A DNA stretch of 64,000 nt, taken from Lachnospiraceae bacterium (GTDB lineage Bacteria > Bacillota > Clostridia > Lachnospirales > Lachnospiraceae). Position 1 is the first letter of the stretch; every line of letters begins with the position of its first letter. The DNA lies in the NCBI GenBank assembly GCA_910575605.1, contig CAJTEW010000002.1:1-64000 (forward strand). Reading direction: 5' to 3'. The position numbers and the translations under genes were made by a program. This document shows positions 43,035 through 50,944 of this stretch, one piece after another. A model generated the notes under the pieces. It was given only the letters and a program-made list of their open reading frames with translations. It searched no databases and had not been told where the DNA came from.

Positions 43035-44468
43035 ATGGAACTTAAGAATGAATTAAAAAAATGTTCACAAAAGATAATCAAGCAAGGAAAAGAAAATATG
43101 ATAGCGTCGGTAAGCCTGAAAGTACTTTTGGCTATTGGATTTTTTGCCGTATTGTGGCTCTTACGGTCTTACACTGTAGACTTCTGTCTTCGTACTTTGG
43201 AGCAGGAAACGAAAGAAGTGCAGGAGAATATTCATTTACAGATTTCATTCGCACAAAGCCGTTTGGAAATGCTTGGGGATATCATAGAGAAAGAAGAGGA
43301 TATCACTTCTGAACGGGTACTTCAAATTCTTAAGTCTGATACAGGTATAGATCTGGTGTCCCGGCTTGGAATTATCCTCCCGGATGACAGGGTTCTTAAT
43401 CAGGACGGAACCCTGTCAGATCCAATGAATGGGATTACATTTAAAGCATTGGTTGGAAAGAGAACCTTTATTACGAACATGGAACCGGATAATCTTGAGC
43501 CGGATAAATTTGTTCTTTTTTTTAATATTCCGATTAGGAAAGAAGGACAAACAGAAGGAATATTATTCGGCGTAATAGAACCACAGGTTTTATCCGACTA
43601 TTTCAAAGTAGATATTTTTGATGGAAATGCGGATATTTTTATTGTCGATACTCAAAATATGGAATTTATTATGGATACTCTTCATGGACAGGGAGAGTCT
43701 GATGCATTTGAAGGGCATAAGATTAAAAGAGGGTATAGTGAGGAGCAGGTCGCACAGGATTTTGCAGATGGTAAGGGCGGAATAACAGCCTATTATTCAA
43801 GAAGCCTTAAGGAATATTTATATACGGCGTATGAGCCGGCCGACATTAATGATTGGTTTGTTATGCTGACAGTGCCAGAAAGTATTGTTTTCAGAGAAGC
43901 CGTATATATTGAGAAAGTTTTGTTCTGGCTTGGACTTTATGAAGCGATTGTTCTGGTTGCCTATTTCTCGTGGGATATAAAACGAACACGGAGAGAAATA
44001 CATGCTAAGGAAAAGCTGGCAACTACGGATCTTCTTACGAATTTGAAGAATAGAAATGCATATGAGCAGATATTGGCACAGTACGAAGAGGACGCTCCGG
44101 CTGACTTATCCTGTGTTTATGCAGATGTGAATGGACTTCATGAGCTAAACAACAGCCAGGGGCATGCGGCCGGAGACAAAATGCTGCAGACAGTGGCAAA
44201 GGTATTTGTTGAGTATTTTGGCGAGGAACATGTCTATCGTATTGGAGGTGATGAATTTCTGATATTTATGGAAACCAATTTGGATAAAGTGTCTGAGAAA
44301 GCATTGGCGGCTAAAGAAAAGATCATGGAGGCAGGCTATCATGTCTCTGTTGGAACAGCATCAGGGGGAAATGCAGTGTCCGTTGTAAAGGTGGCCGAGT
44401 TAAGAATGTATGAGGATAAGAAGCGGTATTATATGGGACAGGGTGACAGGCGTAAAAGCCGGTGCTAG
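43035..44468 (+). CDS. Membrane diguanylate cyclase with extracellular Cache-like sensor
   Basis: The 477-residue protein has a membrane span at about 26-46, an extracytoplasmic sensor of about 240 residues (dCache-like, with LVSRLGIILPDDRVLNQDG) and a second span near 290-310. A GGDEF domain follows (TTDLLTNLKNRNAYE, DVNGLHELNNSQGHAAGD, active site YRIGGDEF). No RxxD I-site precedes the active site, unlike the REC-GGDEF enzyme, so it may lack product inhibition. It should make c-di-GMP in response to an external cue, perhaps via the SH3 lipoprotein encoded just upstream. Confidence 0.9.
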   Translation: MELKNELKKCSQKIIKQGKENMIASVSLKVLLAIGFFAVLWLLRSYTVDFCLRTLEQETKEVQENIHLQISFAQSRLEMLGDIIEKEEDITSERVLQILKSDTGIDLVSRLGIILPDDRVLNQDGTLSDPMNGITFKALVGKRTFITNMEPDNLEPDKFVLFFNIPIRKEGQTEGILFGVIEPQVLSDYFKVDIFDGNADIFIVDTQNMEFIMDTLHGQGESDAFEGHKIKRGYSEEQVAQDFADGKGGITAYYSRSLKEYLYTAYEPADINDWFVMLTVPESIVFREAVYIEKVLFWLGLYEAIVLVAYFSWDIKRTRREIHAKEKLATTDLLTNLKNRNAYEQILAQYEEDAPADLSCVYADVNGLHELNNSQGHAAGDKMLQTVAKVFVEYFGEEHVYRIGGDEFLIFMETNLDKVSEKALAAKEKIMEAGYHVSVGTASGGNAVSVVKVAELRMYEDKKRYYMGQGDRRKSRC

Positions 44469-44540
44469 TAATTGTATGGGCGAGGAAGTGGCTCATTGAG
44501 GCTGGGGTGGATGTTTTACTGAAATGAGGAGACGAAAAAG

Positions 44541-46346
44541 ATGCGTACAAGAAAAGAGCTGAAAGTGCAGGCTAAGAAAGTATTGAAAAGACATTATTGG
44601 CTGTTTGTTGCAATCTGTCTGGTAGCGGCAATCTTCGGAGCAGAGTTTTCTGCACCGATTAATGTGGAAACAGGTGAAGAGGCTACAACGGCAGTATCCG
44701 AGAAAATGACAGTTGCTTTTGGAGAATTTATGCTGGGTATCGCCGGGGGAAATACTGCGGACAGACAGAAGGAGATTGAAGATACCGAAGAGAGATATGC
44801 CGAGGAATCAAAGGCAGTTCAAAAAGCAGTGTTAGGGCGGAGCAGAGGTGTTTTTGCTGCGGTTATGAATAAGGCAGCATCAGGGGCATTTATGATGTCA
44901 TTAGCTGTAGGTATTCATTCTCTGGTAGGTTCTGACAGTCTGACAGTTGCGATATTGCTTTTGGGAGCACTTATTTTAGTGCTGTTTGTTCAGGTTTTTA
45001 TAATCAGTGTATACCGTGTAGTGATAAGAAGAATGTTTTTGGAAAGCAGAACTTATGAAAATGTGCCGATTCAAAGAGCATGGTTTTTACTGCGGATTAA
45101 GAAATGGCTCCATGCCGGCGTGGTTCTTCTGGCAGCCAGTGTGATGAATCTGCTCTGGGGGCTTACGATTGTGGGAATGTTTGTAAAGTATTATTCTTAT
45201 TTTCTGGTTCCGTATATTGTGGCGGAAAATCCGAATATCAAAGCAATGGAGGCAGTTACCTTATCCAGAAAACTGATGAAAGGGCATAAGTGGCAGTGCT
45301 TTATTCTGGAAATGACATTTATCGGCTGGGATCTTTTGGGAATATTTACACTTGGTATCTCTAATGTCTTATGGACAAATCCATATAAGTCAGCGGTGAT
45401 GGCCGAGTATTATGCGGAGTTACGAAGGCTTGGAAAAGAAAAGAAGATTGAAAACACGGAACTTCTGTCCGATGAGTATTTATTTGAAAAGGCGGATATT
45501 TATGAGCTTGAGCAAGTTTATGCAGATGTAGAAGCGGAATATGCAAAAGCAGATACAGAGCTTTTGCAGCTTAAAGGGATACATAGAATTTTGGCAAATG
45601 TATTTGGCGTGACAATAAAACAGAATAAAGAGATGGAGCGTCTGGAAGAAGAGCAGAGCCGGAAATTCCTGCTGACTTATGATAAAGCTGCATTGGAGGG
45701 AAAGACATATCCAACCAGGCTTTATCCGATTCCGGAGCACAGGAAACGCGCATGGGTTATGAATCTTAATTATTTGAGATATTATTCTGTCTGGTCAGTG
45801 ATTATGCTGTTTTTTGTGATGTCATTTGTTGGATGGATATGGGAAGTGAGCCTTCATCTGGTAACAGACGGAGTGTTTGTAAACCGGGGGGTTATGCATG
45901 GCCCGTGGCTGCCAATCTATGGGTATGGAAGTGTGATGATCCTGTTGTTATTAAACAAATTCCGCAGAAAACCCGCGGCGGAGTTCGTATTAGCGGTTGT
46001 GCTGTGCGGCTGTGTAGAATATTTTACTTCGTATTACCTTGAAATTGCACATAATGGCACAAAGTGGTGGGATTATACCGGATATTTCCTGAATCTGAAT
46101 GGAAGAATCTGTGCGGAGGGTCTGCTTACTTTTGGTGTCGGCGGTATGGCGATTGTATATATGCTGGCTCCGTTTTTGGACAGCCTGTTCCGAAAAATAC
46201 CGGTGAAGGCGTTGATGATATCGGGATTAGTCCTGATCGGTATCTTTGCGGCAGATCAGGTGTATTCTTCTGAACACCCGAACGAAGGAAAAGGAATCAC
46301 AGATTATGCGGCGGTTTCTTCACCGATGGAGGTGGCAGGGAGATGA
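44541..46346 (+). CDS. DUF975 plus CmpB-like (ABC_trans_CmpB) membrane fusion protein
   Basis: The 601-residue membrane protein has two parts. Residues about 1-300 look like a DUF975 integral membrane domain (RKELKVQAKKVLKRHYWLFV, then several spans). Residues about 300-390 are a charged coiled-coil linker. About 405-590 match the CmpB-like 'putative ABC transporter permease' family (FVGWIWEVSLHL, HGPWLPIYGYGS, WWDYTGYFLNLNGRIC). Function is unknown. Its stop overlaps the metallophosphoesterase start (ATGATAG), so they are co-translated. Confidence 0.78.
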   Translation: MRTRKELKVQAKKVLKRHYWLFVAICLVAAIFGAEFSAPINVETGEEATTAVSEKMTVAFGEFMLGIAGGNTADRQKEIEDTEERYAEESKAVQKAVLGRSRGVFAAVMNKAASGAFMMSLAVGIHSLVGSDSLTVAILLLGALILVLFVQVFIISVYRVVIRRMFLESRTYENVPIQRAWFLLRIKKWLHAGVVLLAASVMNLLWGLTIVGMFVKYYSYFLVPYIVAENPNIKAMEAVTLSRKLMKGHKWQCFILEMTFIGWDLLGIFTLGISNVLWTNPYKSAVMAEYYAELRRLGKEKKIENTELLSDEYLFEKADIYELEQVYADVEAEYAKADTELLQLKGIHRILANVFGVTIKQNKEMERLEEEQSRKFLLTYDKAALEGKTYPTRLYPIPEHRKRAWVMNLNYLRYYSVWSVIMLFFVMSFVGWIWEVSLHLVTDGVFVNRGVMHGPWLPIYGYGSVMILLLLNKFRRKPAAEFVLAVVLCGCVEYFTSYYLEIAHNGTKWWDYTGYFLNLNGRICAEGLLTFGVGGMAIVYMLAPFLDSLFRKIPVKALMISGLVLIGIFAADQVYSSEHPNEGKGITDYAAVSSPMEVAGR

Positions 46347-47533
46347 TAGCACTTTATTTATCGCCGCTTTACATCTGTGTATGCGGATATCTTTTCTGGC
46401 ATTTTGTAAAATGGTCAGGAGCAGGTCACAGTTGTTTTGAAAAAAAGAGTGTGCGGGTGATACTTGCAATTGTGTATCTGGGTGTGATTTTCAGTATACT
46501 GATTGCATTTTTGATGGAGCCTTCTTCACTTCAGAGAAAGATACAGCTTTTTGCCAATTACTGGTTGGGTGTTCTTTTGTACGCGGTTCTTGTTGTGGCG
46601 GCTGCAGATATCATACGTTTGATTTTAAAGAAAACGAACCTTAAAGTAAAAGATAAATTATTTTCCAGGACAGGACATCTGGCAGTGGGAACAATCTGTT
46701 TGGTTTTGACAGCAGTGTTCAGTATTACAGGGATCTTAAGTGCACGGACGATAAAAATGACGGATTATCAGATTGAAGTCGATAAAAAAGCAGGGAATCT
46801 GGAGTCTATTAAGGTGATTCTGATTGCCGATCTTCATCTGGGGTACAGTATCGGAAACTGGCATATGGAACAGATGGTACATAAAATCAATAAAGAAGCT
46901 GCGGACCTTGTAGTGATCGCAGGAGATATTTTTGATAATGAATATGCGGCGCTTGAGCATCCCGGGCAGATAGCAGAAACACTAAGTCATATTAAAAGTA
47001 AGTATGGAGTATATGCCTGTTATGGCAACCATGATATTGAAGAGAAGATATTGGCAGGATTTACATTTTCCAGTGATAAAAAGAAGGTCAGTGATCCACG
47101 GATGGATGAATTTCTTGAGAAAGCAGAAATTAAGCTTTTGAGAGATGAGGGCGTGCTGATCGACGATGCTTTTTACCTGTATGGACGGCCGGATTATGAA
47201 AGGCCGGGAAGAGGAATTGAGACAAGAAAGACGCCCGGCCAGATCACAAAGGATATGGATCTGACAAAACCTGTTCTGGTGCTCGATCATGAACCGCGGG
47301 AATTGGAGGAACTGTCAAATGCAGGAGTAGACGTTGACTTGTGCGGACACACTCATGACGGACAGACGTTTCCGGGCAACCTTACGATTCATCTGTTTTG
47401 GGAGAATCCTCGCGGATATCTGAAAAAAGGAGATATGCATAATATTGTTACTTCGGGAATCGGAGTGTTTGGTCCGAATATGCGGGTGGGAACCAGGAGT
47501 GAAATCTGCCGGATTAGCGTCGAATTCCTGTAA
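46343..47533 (+). CDS. Membrane-anchored metallophosphoesterase (YkuE/YaeI-like)
   Basis: The 396-residue protein has about four N-terminal spans (1-130) and a calcineurin-like phosphoesterase domain. All metal-binding motifs are present: LIADLHLGY (D-x-H), VVIAGDIFDN (G-D), CYGNHDIEEK (G-N-H-D) and LCGHTHDGQTFPG (G-H-x-H). Related proteins hydrolyse UDP-diacylglucosamine or other lipid-linked phosphates at the membrane; the substrate here is not known. Confidence 0.88.
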   Translation: MIALYLSPLYICVCGYLFWHFVKWSGAGHSCFEKKSVRVILAIVYLGVIFSILIAFLMEPSSLQRKIQLFANYWLGVLLYAVLVVAAADIIRLILKKTNLKVKDKLFSRTGHLAVGTICLVLTAVFSITGILSARTIKMTDYQIEVDKKAGNLESIKVILIADLHLGYSIGNWHMEQMVHKINKEAADLVVIAGDIFDNEYAALEHPGQIAETLSHIKSKYGVYACYGNHDIEEKILAGFTFSSDKKKVSDPRMDEFLEKAEIKLLRDEGVLIDDAFYLYGRPDYERPGRGIETRKTPGQITKDMDLTKPVLVLDHEPRELEELSNAGVDVDLCGHTHDGQTFPGNLTIHLFWENPRGYLKKGDMHNIVTSGIGVFGPNMRVGTRSEICRISVEFL

Positions 47534-47574
47534 ATTTATGAAAGATACATATGAGAAAGAGAGGAAAGAGTTTT

Positions 47575-47814
47575 ATGGATAAGAATTTAGTAATAGCTAT
47601 GTGGAGAGTATTTTATATAGTAGCGTTGCTGCTGGGAATATTAGGTGCGGCCTGCACGGTTTTGTCGCTTTATTTGGTCTTTAACGGAAATGAAGCATTT
47701 GAAGCATCACAGCTTATTCTTCCAGCCGTTTGCGCATGTTTTTCTATTGCAGGCTTTGTGGTTATGAAGCTTTATAAAAAGCGTATCGATGCTGCTAAGA
47801 AGAGAGGGGAATAG
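47575..47814 (+). CDS. Small two-span membrane protein
   Basis: From ATG 47575 (AGAGGAAAGAG upstream) the 79-residue protein has two hydrophobic segments (VFYIVALLLGILGAACTVLS and LILPAVCACFSIAGFVVMK) and a basic tail. I do not recognise the family. It lies 6 nt before the ABC ATPase gene and may be an accessory part of that transporter. Confidence 0.65.
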   Translation: MDKNLVIAMWRVFYIVALLLGILGAACTVLSLYLVFNGNEAFEASQLILPAVCACFSIAGFVVMKLYKKRIDAAKKRGE

Positions 47815-47819
47815 GTAGT

Positions 47820-48545
47820 ATGGATTATATTATCGAGACAAAGAATCTTACCAAAGATTATAAAGGCTTTCTGGCAAATGATAATGTGAGTATCCAGATT
47901 CCAAAAGGGGCGGTACATGGACTGATCGGACGGAATGGAGCGGGAAAGACAACGCTAATGAAGATGATTCTGGGATTTTCCAACCGAACAGGCGGAACGA
48001 TCATTATTAACGGAAAAGAAGATGAGGCATCACTTTGGGCAGAGCGCAGTAAGATTGGCTCTATTATCGAAACACCTGCTTTTTATGATGAGATGACCTG
48101 TTTTGCCAATTTGATGTATCATGCGAAGCTGATCGGTTACGGGGATAAAAGTCATGTGATGGAAATACTGCGCAGAGTAGGGCTGGAGCGTTTTAAAGGC
48201 CGTAAAGTAAAAGCGTTTTCGCTGGGAATGCGGCAGAAGCTGGGAATTGCCTGTGCGATTCTTGGAAAACCGGAGTTTTTGATGTTAGACGAGCCTACGA
48301 ATGGTTTGGATCCTGTATCAATTGCAGAGATCCGCACTCTTTTATTAGATATCAATGAAAAGGACGGCGTGACAATTTTAATTTCCAGTCATATTTTAGG
48401 TGAGATGGAAAAACTGGCATCTTCGTTCTCCTTTATGTTGGATGGGAAATTAGTAGACAGTATTACAAAAGAAGAGTTGGAAGAAAAGAATCAGGATTTG
48501 GAGACTTATTTCCTGGAAATGGCAGGAGGGGTGAAAGATGAATAG
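47820..48545 (+). CDS. ABC transporter ATP-binding protein (BcrA-like)
   Basis: The 241-residue ATPase has Walker A GRNGAGKTTL (about 38-47), Q/F-loop region SIIETPAFYDEMTC, signature FSLGMRQKLGIA, Walker B FLMLDEPTNGLDP and the H-loop ISSHIL. It resembles bacitracin/lantibiotic-type exporters and immunity systems. It overlaps its permease gene by 8 nt. Confidence 0.93.
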   Translation: MDYIIETKNLTKDYKGFLANDNVSIQIPKGAVHGLIGRNGAGKTTLMKMILGFSNRTGGTIIINGKEDEASLWAERSKIGSIIETPAFYDEMTCFANLMYHAKLIGYGDKSHVMEILRRVGLERFKGRKVKAFSLGMRQKLGIACAILGKPEFLMLDEPTNGLDPVSIAEIRTLLLDINEKDGVTILISSHILGEMEKLASSFSFMLDGKLVDSITKEELEEKNQDLETYFLEMAGGVKDE

Positions 48546-49254
48546 GATTTTCCGGGCAGAGATATATAAATTGAGGCATATGCCAAGTTTTTGTTATGGT
48601 ATATTAGCTGTAATACCGGCGGGGCTTTTGTGTGCTGTTATAGCAAGCATGGATCGTGAGATCACTATGGTAGAGCTGTTTTCAGGAATGGCATCATATG
48701 CAAGTTTTTTTGTGGTTGCGGATATAGTTCTTTATGTGACAAATGATTATGAAAAGGGAACCATTAAGGCAATTATATCCAGTGGAGTCAGCAAGAGCAG
48801 GGTTTATTTTGGAAGGCTGTTAGTATCTATATTTATTGCAGAAATTGGTTTTCTGCTCACACTCGCAAGTGCTGCATTATATGCGAAGATCGTAGCGCAG
48901 ATTCCGGTTTCTGACTGGACGATGGCGCAATATATTTCCAGCACAGTAATACAGATGATTTTTATTGCACTGTATGCGACTGTTGGGTATTTTGTTTCTG
49001 TTGTTGTAAGAAAACAGTCACTGGCTATTATCATTGCGCTGGTGGTTATTCATGCAGAGCCGCTGCTGGTAAGTTACCTTGGAAAAATGTTGAAGATGGA
49101 TCTGGAAATCTTTGATATTTCCAATGTTAGCCAACAGATGGAGGCACTTGATATCACAGGAAATGTATTGCTGGGAAGTGGAATTTTTGTGTTGGTTACA
49201 GTATTCGTCTGTATTGTGATCGGAGTTCAGGTGTTTAAGAGATATGACATTTAA
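48538..49254 (+). CDS. ABC-2 type permease partner (BcrB/LanE-like)
   Basis: The 238-residue protein has six predicted spans (for example FCYGILAVIPAGLLCAVIAS, FVVADIVLYVT, IALVVIHAEPLLVSYLGK, IFVLVTVFVCIVIGVQVF). It also shows the motif NDYEKGTIKAIISSGVSKSR typical of ABC-2 permeases of antimicrobial-peptide exporters. Coupled to the preceding ATPase. No terminator is clear before the recombinase remnant that follows. Confidence 0.88.
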   Translation: MNRIFRAEIYKLRHMPSFCYGILAVIPAGLLCAVIASMDREITMVELFSGMASYASFFVVADIVLYVTNDYEKGTIKAIISSGVSKSRVYFGRLLVSIFIAEIGFLLTLASAALYAKIVAQIPVSDWTMAQYISSTVIQMIFIALYATVGYFVSVVVRKQSLAIIIALVVIHAEPLLVSYLGKMLKMDLEIFDISNVSQQMEALDITGNVLLGSGIFVLVTVFVCIVIGVQVFKRYDI

Positions 49255-49266
49255 ATAGGCGGCATT

Positions 49267-49767
49267 TGAATAGATCCCGTCTATGTGCAAGCAGACCTTG
49301 ATGTGTATGATTTTTTCAAGAGTCAAGGGACGATCATTGTCAATGACACCGCCGACTTTACGGGTATGAACGGCTGCTATCTGTATCAAGGGCGGGGACG
49401 TGAAGCCGGACAAGGCGCAAAAGCTCAAATGCTGGTGCTTGCGTCCCATGAGGGCATTGTTTGTTCTCTCTGATGTGTGGCTGATCTGCCGCAAGAGGCT
49501 GATGAACAACATGAAAATCCAGTCCGTCCGGAAAGCCACCCACACATGGCTGATGGGGAAAATCAAATGCGGGAACTGAGGATATGCCCTTATGAGTACT
49601 TTCAATCCCTCTGGCAAGCAATACCTCCGCTGTACGAAACGACTGGATACAAGAGTTGTCCGGGGTGTGGGAAAATCACCACGAGAGAGCTGGAAGCGGT
49701 GGTGTATTAGCAGATGGTCAAGAAGCGGGCAAGCTACAAAACGCTGACGGGTATATCAGCGCTTGTC
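49267..49767 (+). pseudogene. Decayed 3' part of a large serine recombinase
   Basis: Three frames must be joined to read the protein. DPVYVQADLDVYDFFKSQG and NDTADFTGMNGCYLYQG come first. Next is VWLICRKRLMNNMKIQSVRK, then THTWLMGKIKCGN, a TGA in place of the next Cys codon, and GYALMSTFNPSGKQYLRCT. Last comes KSCPGCGKITTRELEAVVY, a TAG, and QMVKK. This is the recombinase domain end plus zinc ribbon of ICE-type large serine recombinases. With at least two frameshifts and two stops it is dead. The catalytic N-terminal domain is missing. It marks the old right end of an ICE. Confidence 0.85.
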
Positions 49768-49847
49768 AGACTGTTACCCTGTGTAGTCTCTTGTAAACTG
49801 TACTTTTTCAAAATAAAAATAATTAATTTCATATAGAGCGTTTGGTG

Positions 49848-49884
49848 GTGCCGTGATTCTACATAGGATTGCGGCACTTTTCTT
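49848..49884 (+). terminator. Rho-independent terminator
   Basis: GTGCCG (49848-49853) pairs with CGGCAC (49872-49877), with further weak pairing inside, followed by TTTTCTTTTT. It separates the recombinase remnant from the sigma-like gene. Confidence 0.65.
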
Positions 49885-49993
49885 TTTGACATATTCCGAC
49901 CGAGCTATACGGGATTACGTAATGCAGATAAAAGCGAGAGGTCCACCGTACTCTGATTTGATTTCAAAGAATTCAGATCGGAGGTAAAGAAAG

Positions 49994-50425
49994 GTGGCTT
50001 TTAATAAAGCAAGAGAAGAACAAAAATGGAAATTGTGGAAGGAACGTGAAGAGCAGATTATGCGTAGCGAAGGGATGAGCGAGGACGCGATCCAGAGCCT
50101 GTATCAAATGGACTGGGATGACTTTAATGAAGAACGGAGGTATCAGGAACACCTCTCATCTAATCAGGAGGAATTATATGCTGGAAGGGAGACAGAATAT
50201 TTTCCGGAAGTTAAGGATATCCAGCAATTGTTTGACAGTATAGAAAATGAGCAGCTTTTACATATACTTTTGGAGTTGGATAAAAAAACACTGCAGATTT
50301 TGCTGCTTAAAATGTGGGGGTTTTCAGTGAGTGAAATATCCGCTCAGTTGGGTATTCCAGAGAAGACAATCTATACCCGGATTGACCGGTTGAAGAAAAA
50401 AATAAAAAAAGTTATGGAGAAGTGA
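49994..50425 (+). CDS. Sigma-70 region 4-like regulator
   Basis: The 143-residue protein has a charged N-terminus and a C-terminal helix-turn-helix (LQILLLKMWGFSVSEISAQLGIPEKTIYTRIDRLKKKIKK) like sigma factor region 4. No region 2 is present, so it is probably an ICE regulator rather than a full sigma factor. GTG 49994 follows GGAGGTAAAGAAAG. The 700-bp gap to its left holds the recombinase remnant and a terminator. Confidence 0.7.
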   Translation: MAFNKAREEQKWKLWKEREEQIMRSEGMSEDAIQSLYQMDWDDFNEERRYQEHLSSNQEELYAGRETEYFPEVKDIQQLFDSIENEQLLHILLELDKKTLQILLLKMWGFSVSEISAQLGIPEKTIYTRIDRLKKKIKKVMEK

Positions 50426-50847
50426 AGAAAAAAGGGGGTGTTTGTCGGCTATATATATGAGAAGGGTAATTACCCGGAGTGTTCCTTGACAATTACATAC
50501 CAGCATTACAGGTACGTTCTCGTAGATAGAAGCGTGACAGTATAAGCGCCATGACGGATGAAAGCAGCACTGTAGGATGTCTGTATTCATTTTGAGCGAT
50601 TCCTTATAGCTGTGAATAAGATTTTAGCAGGTCTTTCGCCATGAGCATCTGCGGGGGATAATGATACGAATATCTGCCATAGAGCAGAGGATGGACTCCA
50701 AGTTGTAATCAGCAAGACTTTCAGGAAATCTGCGAGCGGTGCGAAGCGAAGCATCCGCCTGTGATGTTCCCTAAACGTTAAAGAATGTTGGGTATCGGGG
50801 GTGGCGGGGACAAATACGATGCCAGAAAATTAAAATAAAAGAAATCG
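50426..50847. other. Gap without a supported gene
   Basis: No ORF with codon structure and RBS stands out. Short frames (for example from TTG near 50486) are interrupted after about 20 codons, which suggests decayed coding DNA. Confidence 0.4.
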
Positions 50848-50943
50848 ATGAAGAGTGTGTCGTTGATATCAGATACGTGCGGCTGTGGGGAGGCCTACAG
50901 CCGTATTCATGTGGTATTAACGCCATGCGGAAAGAAGAAGTAA
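50848..50943 (+). CDS. Possible 31-residue Cys-containing leader peptide of the helicase gene
   Basis: ATG 50848 to TAA 50943 ends one base before the helicase ATG (50945). The peptide contains SDTCGCGEAYS and VLTPCGKKK. The reverse repeats CGGCTGT/ACAGCCG within it form a 7-bp hairpin (about 50879-50902). The RBS is weak (AAAGAAAT). It could be a translated leader that couples helicase expression, or chance. Confidence 0.35.
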   Translation: MKSVSLISDTCGCGEAYSRIHVVLTPCGKKK

Positions 50944-50944
50944 T

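Noticed and set aside
49018-49617. Minus-strand ORF across the permease end and recombinase remnant
   Set aside because: The plus strand shows clear serine recombinase zinc-ribbon sequence in broken frames, so the antisense ORF is a shadow.
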